A stretch of 64,000 bases of DNA. Source: Bin75 sp965223955 (GTDB lineage Bacteria > Nitrospirota > Nitrospiria > Nitrospirales > UBA8639). A program made the position numbers and the translations under genes. The stretch spans positions 372,001 through 436,000 of the forward strand of contig OZ245029.1 of the NCBI GenBank assembly GCA_965223955.1, in the 5' to 3' direction. The notes under the pieces were generated by a model that did no database searches, was not told the origin of the DNA, and was given only the letters and a program-made list of their open reading frames with translations. This document shows positions 8,154 through 17,374 of this stretch, piece by piece (position 1 is the stretch's first letter; each line of letters opens with the position of its first letter).

Positions 8154-9317
8154 GTGCAATTCGTGGTCGATGAAGAGATTCCGTTTGGCCGGGACGCGTT
8201 TTCGCATCTCGGCTCAGTGACCCTGCTCCCGGGACGAGCCATGACCCGCGAGGCGCTTCGTGGAGCCCACGGGCTCATCGTCCGGTCCGTCACCAAAGTC
8301 GATGCCACGCTGTTGGCGGACACCACCGTGCAATTCGTGGGAACGGCGACCACGGGCGTCGAGCATATCGACCGGGAGTATTTAGCCGCTCGGGACATCG
8401 GGTTTGCCGCAGCCCTCGGGTGCAATGCGAACGCCGTCGCAGAGTACGTACTGATGGCCCTGCTTGTCACGGCCCACGCCAAGGGCCTCGTACTCGACGG
8501 AAAAACCCTGGGGATCATCGGTGTCGGCAGAATCGGCAGCCTCGTGGCGGCCAAGGCGCCCGCGTTGGGCATGCAAACGCTCCTGCATGATCCGCCATTG
8601 GCGCGAGCAACCGGCGACCAACGATACCGGCCACTCTCTGAAATCCTACGAGCCGACTTCATGACCCTTCACGTCCCCTTGACGCTCGACGGACCCGATG
8701 CGACGTTTCATTTGATCGGAACAGATGAACTTGCCCGCATGACGACATCTTCCATTCTGATCAATACCGCACGCGGAGAAGTCGTGGATAATGCTGCCCT
8801 GCTCGAGGCTCTGACCGGAAGGACGATAGGAGGAGCGGTCATGGACGTATGGGAAAGGGAACCTTCCATTAACCGGGATCTCCTGAACCACGTGACGCTC
8901 GGCACACCACACGTTGCCGGGTACTCCTCCGACGCAAAAATCAATGGGACGGTGATGATGTATCACGCCTGTTGTCGCTTTTGGAGAATCGAGCCGAGTT
9001 GGTCGCCTCCCCCGGATCTGCCCACGCCCCTCGCACCCGGGCCTTCTCCTCACGTCGCGTTTGACGCCACCGGCAAGGATTTCCAAACGCTGGCCCATGA
9101 AATGATCACGACCCTTTACGACCTTCCGGGAGACCATGCGCGGATGCGAGACGCGCTCGCCGTTCCCGAACCACTGCATCCAGCGGCATTCGACCAACTC
9201 CGGAAAGACTATCCGCATCGACGGGAATTCGCCGTCTCGCCAATCTCCATCAAAGATGGCGACCGAAACCTCTTTGCCCGATTACAAACATTGGGAATCC
9301 GCGCCAATGAACCTTGA
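8154..9317 (+). CDS. pdxB: Erythronate-4-phosphate dehydrogenase
   Basis: 387 residues starting at GTG 8154. It belongs to the D-2-hydroxyacid dehydrogenase fold: GCNANAVAEYV, nucleotide-binding GIIGVGRIGSLVA, NTARGEVVDNAALLEAL, DVWEREP and TPHVAGYSSDAKINGT. The last motif, and the C-terminal dimerisation region after residue 285, are typical of PdxB rather than SerA. Family role: oxidation of 4-phosphoerythronate in de novo pyridoxal phosphate synthesis. It is divergently arranged with bcp. Stands alone; no other vitamin B6 gene is in the window. Confidence 0.9.
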   Translation: MQFVVDEEIPFGRDAFSHLGSVTLLPGRAMTREALRGAHGLIVRSVTKVDATLLADTTVQFVGTATTGVEHIDREYLAARDIGFAAALGCNANAVAEYVLMALLVTAHAKGLVLDGKTLGIIGVGRIGSLVAAKAPALGMQTLLHDPPLARATGDQRYRPLSEILRADFMTLHVPLTLDGPDATFHLIGTDELARMTTSSILINTARGEVVDNAALLEALTGRTIGGAVMDVWEREPSINRDLLNHVTLGTPHVAGYSSDAKINGTVMMYHACCRFWRIEPSWSPPPDLPTPLAPGPSPHVAFDATGKDFQTLAHEMITTLYDLPGDHARMRDALAVPEPLHPAAFDQLRKDYPHRREFAVSPISIKDGDRNLFARLQTLGIRANEP

Positions 9318-9689
9318 GCCGTGTATCGAAAAAAGCATACATAATTGTCATTCCGAAGCTTGCACTGAACGCAGTGAAGGGCCTAGCGAGGAATCTCTCC
9401 CCGCAACAACTGAGCGCCCGGAAAAGCAGATCCTTCGCTTCGCTCAGGATGACAAACTGGGTGCGTTGTGCCTCCTTTCTGTCATCCTCGACGCTTGTCC
9501 CCGACTTGATCGGGGATCCAGGCAATATACAGGATCCAGTGTCTTTCTCCTCTGCCCCTCCATATGACACTAGGGGCCAGTACGGGCTCCGTCGAGAAGT
9601 TGCAGGGATGGATAAGACAGACTACCTTTTATATTCCTTTTCTTCACTGAACAACAAAAAGAGGGGCGTACCGCTACAACACAACCGTT
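9318..9689. repeat. Intergenic stretch with dispersed repeats
   Basis: No gene seen. It contains a block of the type CTTCGCTCAGGATGACA near 9435-9455, another with TTGATCGGGGATCCAGG near 9505-9525, and further palindromic pieces. The same pieces recur near 16370-16560, 19915-19965 and 27500-27540. Confidence 0.7.
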
Positions 9690-10544
9690 ATGAAGCACTA
9701 CCTGTTTTCCGTCCTGTTCCTCTCATGCTGTCTGGCAACGGCACTTCCGGCTGCCGAGCTTGAGACCATCGAGCACGCCACGCTTATCGAGGCCGGCCTG
9801 AACGACGGCGACAGTTTCAAGGTCAAGGCTGCCGGCAAGGAACTGCACCTGCGGCTCTACTACGTGGATTGCCTGGAAACCTCAGCCGGCACCGATGCCG
9901 AATTGGAGAGAATCCGCGAGCAACAATACCATTTCGGCCTCGAAGACCCCGGTGCCGTTGTGCGCTTCGGCAAACAGGCGGCCGCCTACGTCAAACAGGT
10001 TCTGGCCCGACCCTTTACTATTCATACCGGTTACGCTTTCGCACCGGGACGTTCGGCCATGGGCCGCTACTATGCCTTTATCGAAACCCACGACGGTCGT
10101 GATCTCGGACACCTCCTCGTCGAGCAGGGACTGGCCAGGATACATGGCAAAACCCGACCGGACCCTCAAGGCACACCGAGCGAGACCGTGCTCGAGGAAC
10201 TCCAGGACATGCGCTCTGTCGCCATGTTGAACCGTGCCGGGATATGGGGAGAAACCGATCCGCGTCTCCTCTCCGCCATGCACCAACGCCAGCGAGAAAA
10301 AGACCTGGAGCAGAAGGCATTCAGGGAGAAGTTGAAAACAAAACGAACCGCCTGCGACGACCCTTTCGACGTGAACACCGCATCGACCGAACAACTCCAA
10401 CAACTCCACGGTATCGGCCCGGTTAAAGCTGCCACAATCGCCGCCGGCAGGCCTTATCGGTCCGTCGAAGACCTACTGAAGATTCCGGGAATCGGGCCGA
10501 AAACGTTAGAGAAGATCAGGCCTTGCGTGACCGTCAGAAACTGA
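9690..10544 (+). CDS. Secreted thermonuclease-like protein with C-terminal helix-hairpin-helix
   Basis: 284 residues. A signal peptide (hydrophobic FSVLFLSCCLATALPAA, cleavage near residue 21) suggests export to the periplasm or beyond. Residues 30-190 resemble the staphylococcal nuclease fold: NDGDSFKV, LRLYYVDCLET, a long Ala/Val helix, GRYYAFI. Residues 225-284 form a ComEA-type HhH domain, DVNTASTEQLQQLHGIGPVK, ending with IPGIGPKTLEKI. An exported SNase plus DNA-binding HhH suggests extracellular or periplasmic DNA cleavage or uptake (inference). The usual catalytic Glu of SNase is not obvious, so activity is uncertain. Confidence 0.78.
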   Translation: MKHYLFSVLFLSCCLATALPAAELETIEHATLIEAGLNDGDSFKVKAAGKELHLRLYYVDCLETSAGTDAELERIREQQYHFGLEDPGAVVRFGKQAAAYVKQVLARPFTIHTGYAFAPGRSAMGRYYAFIETHDGRDLGHLLVEQGLARIHGKTRPDPQGTPSETVLEELQDMRSVAMLNRAGIWGETDPRLLSAMHQRQREKDLEQKAFREKLKTKRTACDDPFDVNTASTEQLQQLHGIGPVKAATIAAGRPYRSVEDLLKIPGIGPKTLEKIRPCVTVRN

Positions 10545-10826
10545 ATGGTCCGACAGGACGGAACATCTGGGATTGTCGGATTACGCTACGCTAATCCGAC
10601 CTACCCTGAACTTAAACCACCCTCACCTTAATCCTCTCCCATCAAGGGAGAGGAGATAGAGGGAATGCGTTCATCTCTTCCCATCAAGGGAAAGGAAATT
10701 TCATCTACTCCCTCTCCCCACAGTGGGAGAGGGCTGGGGTGAGGGGGAAATTGTCAACGAATGGCTGAACACATACAGGAATGACCACTTGGGAGACGGT
10801 GGCGGGCGGACCCGTCCCAAATGGTG
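10545..10826. repeat. Intergenic repeats before the sulfur locus
   Basis: Contains a palindromic element built on GTCGGATTACGC and GCTAATCCGAC (about 10574-10603), an inverted repeat of the CCTCTCCCATCAAGGGAGAGG type (10634-10740), and one copy of the GTCAACGAATG...ACATACAGGAATGAC repeat (10750-10786). No gene seen. Confidence 0.75.
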
Positions 10827-10855
10827 TTGACAGGATGTTGACGAAATCCTATAAT
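10827..10855 (+). promoter_or_regulatory. Strong sigma-70-type promoter for the Rrf2-sulfite reductase operon
   Basis: TTGACA at 10827-10832 and TATAAT at 10850-10855 are separated by 17 bases, a perfect match to the vegetative consensus. Start of transcription is expected near 10862. Confidence 0.85.
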
Positions 10856-10861
10856 TCTACA

Positions 10862-10876
10862 ATTCCTATCGGAAAT
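10862..10876 (+). promoter_or_regulatory. Candidate operator overlapping the transcription start
   Basis: ATTCCTATCGGAAAT is an imperfect dyad (ATTCC...GGAA-T) lying right at the predicted +1, upstream of the Rrf2-type regulator gene. Position and symmetry suggest an autoregulatory site, by analogy with CymR-type regulators. Not shown experimentally. Confidence 0.5.
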
Positions 10877-10888
10877 GTATGAATTGAG

Positions 10889-11344
10889 ATGCTCAAGATC
10901 CCGCTGAAAGTGACATACGCGATTTTTGCGACACTGGATCTCGCCTTGCGATACGGGGAAGGGCCGGTTCAGGCCAGGACGATTGCCCGAAGGCAAACCA
11001 TCCCTCCGCGTTTTATTGAGCAAGTGCTTCATGCCTTGAAGCAAGGCGGCATCGTTGACAGTATCAGAGGGCCACAAGGAGGATACGTGCTGCGACAACC
11101 CCCAGCGGAAGTGTCCTTGGCCGCCATTGTCGAAACGATGAACGGCCAAGCCGAGCCGGACACACGAGAGGTCAGTACGAATGGGCAGGCCTTGCGGCCT
11201 CCCCATCGAGAGGCGTTATTATCGACGTTATGGGATCGCGTGTACCAGGCCGAGCGGGAGATTTTGAATTCGGTCACGCTGCAATCCCTGATCGAACAAT
11301 ATACGGAGCTTGAACAAAAACGAGCGCCGATGTATCACATTTAA
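10889..11344 (+). CDS. Rrf2 family transcriptional regulator
   Basis: 151 residues. The winged helix is clear: LKVTYAIFATLDLALRYGEG, ARTIARRQTIPPRFIEQVLH, then the wing RGPQGGYVLRQPP. The three cysteines that hold the Fe-S cluster in IscR/NsrR are absent. It is therefore more like CymR, the cysteine-metabolism repressor that senses via a protein partner. It is 48 bases upstream of the sulfite reductase gene and shares its promoter, which supports control of sulfur assimilation (inference). The ATG at 10889 lacks a strong ribosome binding site. Confidence 0.88.
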   Translation: MLKIPLKVTYAIFATLDLALRYGEGPVQARTIARRQTIPPRFIEQVLHALKQGGIVDSIRGPQGGYVLRQPPAEVSLAAIVETMNGQAEPDTREVSTNGQALRPPHREALLSTLWDRVYQAEREILNSVTLQSLIEQYTELEQKRAPMYHI

Positions 11345-11392
11345 CGTAGCTGGTGTTGGGAGCACATTCCCCATTTCATTCGGAGGCACATC

Positions 11393-13858
11393 ATGAACAC
11401 GGGCCGTTCCACCACGTTCCCTGAGATTCACACCATTCCCATTCCTCAAGAGATTCAGGAGGAAATCGAAACGTTTGAAGATGAGGTCAAACGGCTACAG
11501 GCCGGCGACGTCCCCGGAGACCTGTTCAAACCGTTCCGGTTGCAATACGGCATTTATGGACAACGGCAGCCGGACGTGCAAATGGTGCGCATCAAAATTC
11601 CTTTTGGCGGGATGACGTCCAACCAGGTGCGCCGCGTGGCCGAACTGGCCGAGACCTATGCCACGGGAGTCAGCCACATCACGACCCGGCAGGATATTCA
11701 ATTGCACTTCGTGCCCTTGCCGCAGATCAGCACGGTCATGCGCAAACTCGAAGAAGTGGGACTCACCACTCGTGAAGCCTGCGCCAACACGGTCCGCAAC
11801 GTCACGGCTTGCCACCTGGCCGGTGTCTGCCAGGGTGAAATCTTTGACGTGACCCCGTACGCGAACACCGTGGCGCAACACCTGCTGCGCAATCCGCTCA
11901 ACCAGAGCCTGCCGCGAAAATTCAAAATTGCGTTTTCCGGCTGCAATCACGATTGCGCCATGACGCCCATCCACGACGTCGGTTTGTTGGCGAAGAAGAC
12001 CGAGGACGGCACGATCGGATTTCGCATGGTGGTCGGAGGCGGGTTGGGGGCGGCCCCGCGTATCGCGCGTCTTCTTCGGGAATTCGTACCCATGGATGAA
12101 CTGATTCCGTCCATCGAAGCCGTGATTAAAGTCTTCGACAATCTCGGGAATCGCAAGAACCGCAGCAAAGCCCGCATGAAGTTCGTGATCGAGAAACTGG
12201 GATTTGAAGAATTTCGACGCCGGTGGGAAACCGCCTATGAAGACATGTTCGGCGCCAAACCTGCTCATCCACCGTTGAAACTTCTCCCGCATGCCGATCC
12301 GGCTCCTCTGATTATGCCGGCGAAGCATGGGACAAACGGCAATGGCGGCCACCCGGACGGGTCTCCGGCCTCTTCGTTCGCAACGTGGCGACGCACCAAC
12401 GTGGTGAAACAACGGCAGGAAGGATTTTCCGCCGCCGTCCTCAGGCTGCCGACGGGCGATATTACCGCCGAGCAAATGCTGGTGGTGGCTGATCTGGCCG
12501 AACGTTATTCCAATGGCAACGTTCGCACCACGATCGGTCAGAATTTGATTGTTCGTTGGATTGCCGATGGACAGGTGGAAGCCTTCTATCAGGAATTGGA
12601 CGCTCACGGGTTGGGCCAACCCGGGGCGAATAAAACCGAAGACATCGTGGCCTGCCCGGGGACCGATACCTGCGGGCTCGGGATCACCTCATCCAAGGGC
12701 GTCGCCCGTGCCTTGGCCGAAGTCTTTCCGCCTGGACAGGTTCCCGACGATTTGAAAGGGACCACGATCCACATCAGCGGTTGCCATAATTCGTGCGCCC
12801 AACATCATATCTCGACCATCGGGCTGCACGGGGTAGGCAAACGTATCGGAGACCACATTGCCCCGGTGTATGAGCTTCATCTTGGAGGGCGGATCAACGG
12901 GACCGCAGAAGTCGGACAAATGACGATCAAACTCCCGGCTAAGAACGTCCCTTCCGCGATCTCGCACTTGCTTGACGTGTATCGACGGGACCGCCGGGAA
13001 GGCGAAAGCCTGCACACCTTTATCAAGCGAGCGGGCAAGCCCGCCCTCAAGGAAGAACTGATCGGGCATTCCATTCTGCCGCCCTATGCCGAGGATCCCT
13101 CGTACTACTTCGACTGGGAAGCGGAAGAGAAATTTTCGCTCGAAGATCTCGGACCCGGTGAATGTGCCGGCGGCGCCATAGAGATGATCGACAACCGGAT
13201 CCTGGAAGCCGAGCAGGAACTGTACCAGGCCCGCATTCTGGCCGAGAAACATCAATTTGCCATGGCCATCAACAAGGCCTATCGCGCCGTGGTGGCCGGA
13301 GCCAAGGCCCTGCTCGTGACCGAGGGCATCGATCCGAACACCGACGCCGACACGCTGGCGGAATTCGATCAGTTCGCCGCCCGGCAAAACGGGCTCATTC
13401 CTCAAACGTATCGCGGTATGGCCCGGACAATCAGCGACCTGGGCACCAAAGACAATTCCGCTGAATTCACCAACCAGAAAATGACCTTTGCCAAAGGGTT
13501 CGTGGAACTCTGCCGGAAACTGACCGAAGCCATCGACCAGGACCTCAAACTCGGAGCCGCTGAAGAGAGTCCGGCCGCAACGGAACCGGCCCCGACCGCG
13601 GCTCAAAGCGAACCCGTTCAGGACGTGACCGTGCTTGATCTTCGAGGAGTCATGTGCCCGCTGAATTACGTCAAGACCAAGTTGAAACTCGAAATGATGG
13701 ACGACGGTGAACGATTGGAAGTCTGGCTGGATGCCGGAGACCCCATTAAAAACGTGCCCATGAGTCTTCGCAACGATGGACACAAGGTACTCGGCGAGGA
13801 TCCGTTGGAAGCCGATGAACAACATTTCAAGGTGCTGGTGGAAAAGGTGGAGGCCTAG
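11393..13858 (+). CDS. Sulfite/nitrite reductase with HEPN-like linker and C-terminal TusA domain
   Basis: 821 residues; the ATG at 11393 follows CGGAGG. Two ferredoxin-type sulfite/nitrite reductase repeats are seen. The first has C140-X5-C146 and C184-X3-C188 (ACHLAGVC, SGCNHDC); the second has C421-X5-C427 and C464-X3-C468 (CPGTDTC, SGCHNSC). Residues about 600-710 are helical and HEPN-like (NKAYRAVVAGAKALLV). Residues about 745-821 are a TusA/SirA domain with the sulfur-carrying Cys in GVMCPLNYVK (C755). With ATP sulfurylase and APS reductase nearby, the likely reaction is sulfite to sulfide, with sulfur possibly relayed to the TusA cysteine. Nitrite as substrate is not excluded. Confidence 0.88.
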   Translation: MNTGRSTTFPEIHTIPIPQEIQEEIETFEDEVKRLQAGDVPGDLFKPFRLQYGIYGQRQPDVQMVRIKIPFGGMTSNQVRRVAELAETYATGVSHITTRQDIQLHFVPLPQISTVMRKLEEVGLTTREACANTVRNVTACHLAGVCQGEIFDVTPYANTVAQHLLRNPLNQSLPRKFKIAFSGCNHDCAMTPIHDVGLLAKKTEDGTIGFRMVVGGGLGAAPRIARLLREFVPMDELIPSIEAVIKVFDNLGNRKNRSKARMKFVIEKLGFEEFRRRWETAYEDMFGAKPAHPPLKLLPHADPAPLIMPAKHGTNGNGGHPDGSPASSFATWRRTNVVKQRQEGFSAAVLRLPTGDITAEQMLVVADLAERYSNGNVRTTIGQNLIVRWIADGQVEAFYQELDAHGLGQPGANKTEDIVACPGTDTCGLGITSSKGVARALAEVFPPGQVPDDLKGTTIHISGCHNSCAQHHISTIGLHGVGKRIGDHIAPVYELHLGGRINGTAEVGQMTIKLPAKNVPSAISHLLDVYRRDRREGESLHTFIKRAGKPALKEELIGHSILPPYAEDPSYYFDWEAEEKFSLEDLGPGECAGGAIEMIDNRILEAEQELYQARILAEKHQFAMAINKAYRAVVAGAKALLVTEGIDPNTDADTLAEFDQFAARQNGLIPQTYRGMARTISDLGTKDNSAEFTNQKMTFAKGFVELCRKLTEAIDQDLKLGAAEESPAATEPAPTAAQSEPVQDVTVLDLRGVMCPLNYVKTKLKLEMMDDGERLEVWLDAGDPIKNVPMSLRNDGHKVLGEDPLEADEQHFKVLVEKVEA

Positions 13859-14139
13859 GCAACGACCCAGTTGGTCATCCTGAGCAGGGGCTACCGGGTT
13901 CTTTCCCTCCCCTTTGTAAGGGGGCGCATTTCCGAAGAGGGAATGCGGGTGGGGTAGAGTCGCAGTTTTCCCTCCCCTTTGTAAGGGGAGGTCAGGTGGG
14001 GTAGAGCCCGCTCGTCGGATGACGACAAATGCCTCTACCTCCCCTCACCCCTCCTTACAAAGGAGGGGAAGGAAAAGACAGAAATTGTCAACGAATGAGT
14101 GAACACATACAGGAATGACAAAGTAGTCAGGAGCCACCC
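13859..14139. repeat. Composite repeat block between sulfite reductase and cysH
   Basis: Three palindromes built on CCCCTTTGTAAGGGG/CCTCCTTACAAAGGAGG (13904-13945, 13971-14007, 14038-14073), then the GTCAACGAATG repeat at 14084-14120. The block 14032-14093 is nearly identical to 27694-27755. No gene seen. Confidence 0.8.
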
Positions 14140-14856
14140 GTGACAGAAACCGTGCAAGAAAACTTTTCAGCAGAGACCCTTCAAGAACTGAACCAACGGT
14201 TTGCGGCCAGTTCGCCTCAAGAGGTCCTGGCTTATGCGTTGGAACGGTTTTTCCCCAAGGTGGCGTTGGCGTGCAGTTTCGGTGCGGAGGACATGGTGCT
14301 TTGGGACATGATGCACCGCATCAATCCTCAAGCCTCACTCTTTTATCTGGACACGGATTTCCTCTTTCCCGAAACCCACGCCGTGCGTGACCGCCTGATC
14401 GCCCGGTACAAGGTCCCGGAAGAGCAGGTCATTCAGGTCGTGCCGGCTCTGACACCCATAGAGCAAGCGAAAGAGTTTGGAGAGCAGTTGTGGGTCCGGC
14501 AACCGGATCAGTGCTGCCGGATTCGGAAAGTCGATCCGTTGACCAGGATTTTGAAGAACTACTCCGCATGGGTGACCGGCATTCGCCGCGACCAGTCACC
14601 GACGCGCGCAACCGCTGGGCTGGTTGAATGGGACGCCACGTTTGGTCTCGTCAAGTTCAATCCCCTGGCGGCCTGGACCAACGATGAGGTCTGGACCTAC
14701 ATCAAAACGCATGACGTGCCCTACAACGTCCTCCATGACCAACACTATCCCAGCATCGGATGCACACACTGCACCTCGCCCGTTCAGCCGGGCGACGATC
14801 CACGGTCCGGGCGATGGCAGAGTCTTGAAAAAACCGAATGTGGGCTTCATCAGTAA
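14140..14856 (+). CDS. cysH: APS reductase (phosphoadenylyl-sulfate reductase family)
   Basis: 238 residues from GTG 14140, with GGAG upstream. The PP-loop region reads LACSFGAEDMVLWDMM. The paired cysteines CCRIRKVDPL (C125, C126) and the later GCTHC (C208, C211) mark the [4Fe-4S] type that reduces APS rather than PAPS. The catalytic tail KTECGLH is present at the C-terminus. Product: sulfite and AMP, feeding the reductase encoded just upstream. The use of APS fits with the degenerate-looking APS kinase domain of the CysNC protein here. Confidence 0.93.
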   Translation: MTETVQENFSAETLQELNQRFAASSPQEVLAYALERFFPKVALACSFGAEDMVLWDMMHRINPQASLFYLDTDFLFPETHAVRDRLIARYKVPEEQVIQVVPALTPIEQAKEFGEQLWVRQPDQCCRIRKVDPLTRILKNYSAWVTGIRRDQSPTRATAGLVEWDATFGLVKFNPLAAWTNDEVWTYIKTHDVPYNVLHDQHYPSIGCTHCTSPVQPGDDPRSGRWQSLEKTECGLHQ

Positions 14857-14937
14857 CCATCTCCCCGAAAAAGCACCTTTTTGCAAACGACACCATTGGA
14901 ATTCAACCGTGAGTTTTATCGACCGTAGAAACTGCTG

Positions 14938-16080
14938 ATGCACCAACTCATCACCAAAATCGGAAAAGGACAACGGGGGGCTAAAGACCTCTCGTGGGGA
15001 GAAGCCAAACAGGCCGCCCAGGATCTGATCGAAGGCAACGCGACCCCCTATCAGGCCGGGGCCTTTTTGATGGCCATGCGGATTAAACTGGAAGGCGTGA
15101 CGGAACTGGCCTCGTTCACCGCCGTCACGCGCAGCTACGTTCCCCCCATCAGCGTTCCGGCCGGCCTCAACGTGGTCGACGTGCCGGTCTATGCCGAAAA
15201 ACACAATACGCAGCACGGGTGCCTTCCCGCAGCCATCGTCGCCGCATCCGCCGGGGCCACCATCCTGTTTCACGGCATGGACAATCCCACGGCGTCCTCC
15301 GACCTTCCCCGGATATTGGGGCAACTGGGCGTCCCCGCCACGTTGCAAGGACAAGACCTGCTTGCAAGCCTGCAACGGAACGGATTCGCGTACATGGACA
15401 TCGCGTTGTATCACCCCCCCCTGGCAAAGTTACTGGCGTTGCGCGAACAACTGGGAGCCCAAAACCTGTTCCATCAGGTCGCCCGGCTGCTCAATCCCAC
15501 GCGAGCGCACTCGCAAGTGGTGGGCGTGGCCCATCCGCCGTATCTTGAAAAGATGCCGGAAGCGGTGAACGTGCTCGGTGGACACCGGCTCATGGTTTTT
15601 CAGGGGATGGAAGGATTTCCCGAACTGTCGATAGCGATCCCGACGATCATGCGGGAACTGCGTAACAACCGTGTGACCCCCTTTACCCTCAAACCCCCGG
15701 ACGTCCAGCTTCCCCTGGGCTCCTTCCAACACATGGCCATTCCCTCCCAGTTCCTTCGACAGGATTCAGGACAGGCCCTTCGACAGGGCTCAGGACAGGC
15801 TTCTCCAAAAGAACTCCCGGTCCAGGAAGCGGCCCTGATTCGGCAGGTCTTGCACACCCAAATCTTCCCAGGTTCAGGGCAAGCACGATTCCGCGATTGG
15901 ATTCTCTACAACGCCGCCATGTTCCTCTATGCCGCGGGGCAGGCTCACTCCATCGCCGAAGGCGTGCCGTTGGCACAAAAAGCACTGGAATCCGGGGCGG
16001 CTGCAAAAAAGCTGGCGGCCCTCGCCTCCCCCCCGGCGAGCCCGCAAGGCTCAGGACAAGCCTCAACGACACCGGAACAC

Positions 16081-16098
<18 letters not shown>
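14938..16098 (+). CDS. TrpD-like glycosyltransferase (TrpD2/YbiB-type) in the sulfur locus
   Basis: 386 residues. It resembles anthranilate phosphoribosyltransferase: an N-terminal helical domain (LIEGNATPYQAGAFLMAMRI), then a catalytic-like domain with FHGMDNPTASSDLPRILG. The usual TrpD glycine motif GTGGD is replaced by YAEKHNT, so it is more like the DNA-binding TrpD2 group than a tryptophan enzyme. No trp gene is nearby. Residues about 272-291 (SGQALRQGSGQAS), 311-315 and 371-376 come from a dispersed intergenic repeat that has entered the frame. The stop originally overlapped the start of cysD, as shown by a duplicated junction at 16081 and 16563. Its role in sulfur assimilation is unknown. 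Confidence 0.8.
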
Positions 16099-16576
<478 letters not shown>

Positions 16577-16592
<16 letters not shown>

Positions 16593-17374
16593 AACTGGAA
16601 GACCAAAGCGTCTATATCCTGCGTGAGGCCTATAAACACTTCGATCACCTGGGGATGCTCTGGTCCATGGGGAAAGATTCCACGGTGCTCTTATGGTTGG
16701 CCCGGAAAGCTTTCTTCGGACACGTCCCGTTTCCGCTCCTGCACGTCGATACCAGTTACAAAATCCCCGCCATGATCGAATATCGGGATCGACTGGCACG
16801 TGAATGGCGCCTCAACCTGGTGGTCGGGCAGAACAAGAAAGCCCTGGCCGATGGGATGAATCATGAGCGAGGCCGGATCGAATGCTGCACCGCCCTCAAA
16901 ACCAACGGGCTCAAACTCCTCCTGGAAGAAAAAGGGTACACGGGCATCATCCTGGGCGTCCGTGCGGATGAAGAAAGTACACGCGCCAAGGAACGGTATT
17001 TCTCCCCTCGCGACAAGAACAACGATTGGGATTTTCGAGACCAGCCCCCGGAGCTGTGGGATCAATTTAAAACCTCGTTTCCGCCCGACACCCACATCCG
17101 GATTCACCCCCTGCTGGACTGGACGGAGATCAACATTTGGGAATATATCAAGCTCGAAAACATTCCCTTTATGGACTTGTACCTCGACAGGGGCGACGGC
17201 ACACGCTACCGGAGCCTGGGGTGCGCGCCCTGTACCTTGCCCATCAAATCCACCGCCTCCACGGTCGATGAAATCATTACAGAACTGCGCGCCACGAACG
17301 TGGCCGAACGCGCCGGCCGCGCGCAAGATGAAGGCCGAGGCATGGAGGTCCTCCGAAAAGATGGCTACATGTAA
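16577..17374 (+). CDS. cysD: Sulfate adenylyltransferase subunit 2
   Basis: 265 residues, PP-loop enzyme. The loop is LWSMGKDSTVLLWLARKAFF near residues 29-48. HVDTSYKIPAMIEYRD, GVRADEESTRAKERYFSPRD and the Cys-containing GCAPCTLPI segment are all typical of CysD. It makes APS from ATP and sulfate together with the GTPase CysN. The cysN frame starts 14 bases before the cysD stop, so the pair is coupled. The start at 16577 lies in the duplicated junction copy. Confidence 0.95.

Noticed and set aside
11495..13825. Two long minus-strand frames (374 and 378 codons) opposite the sulfite reductase gene
   Set aside because: They are antisense shadows of a GC-rich gene with strong codon bias and have no recognisable domains.
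16863..17360. Upstream extension of the cysNC frame (about 166 codons)
   Set aside because: It is cysD read in another frame; CysN begins naturally at the ATG at 17361 shortly before its P-loop.
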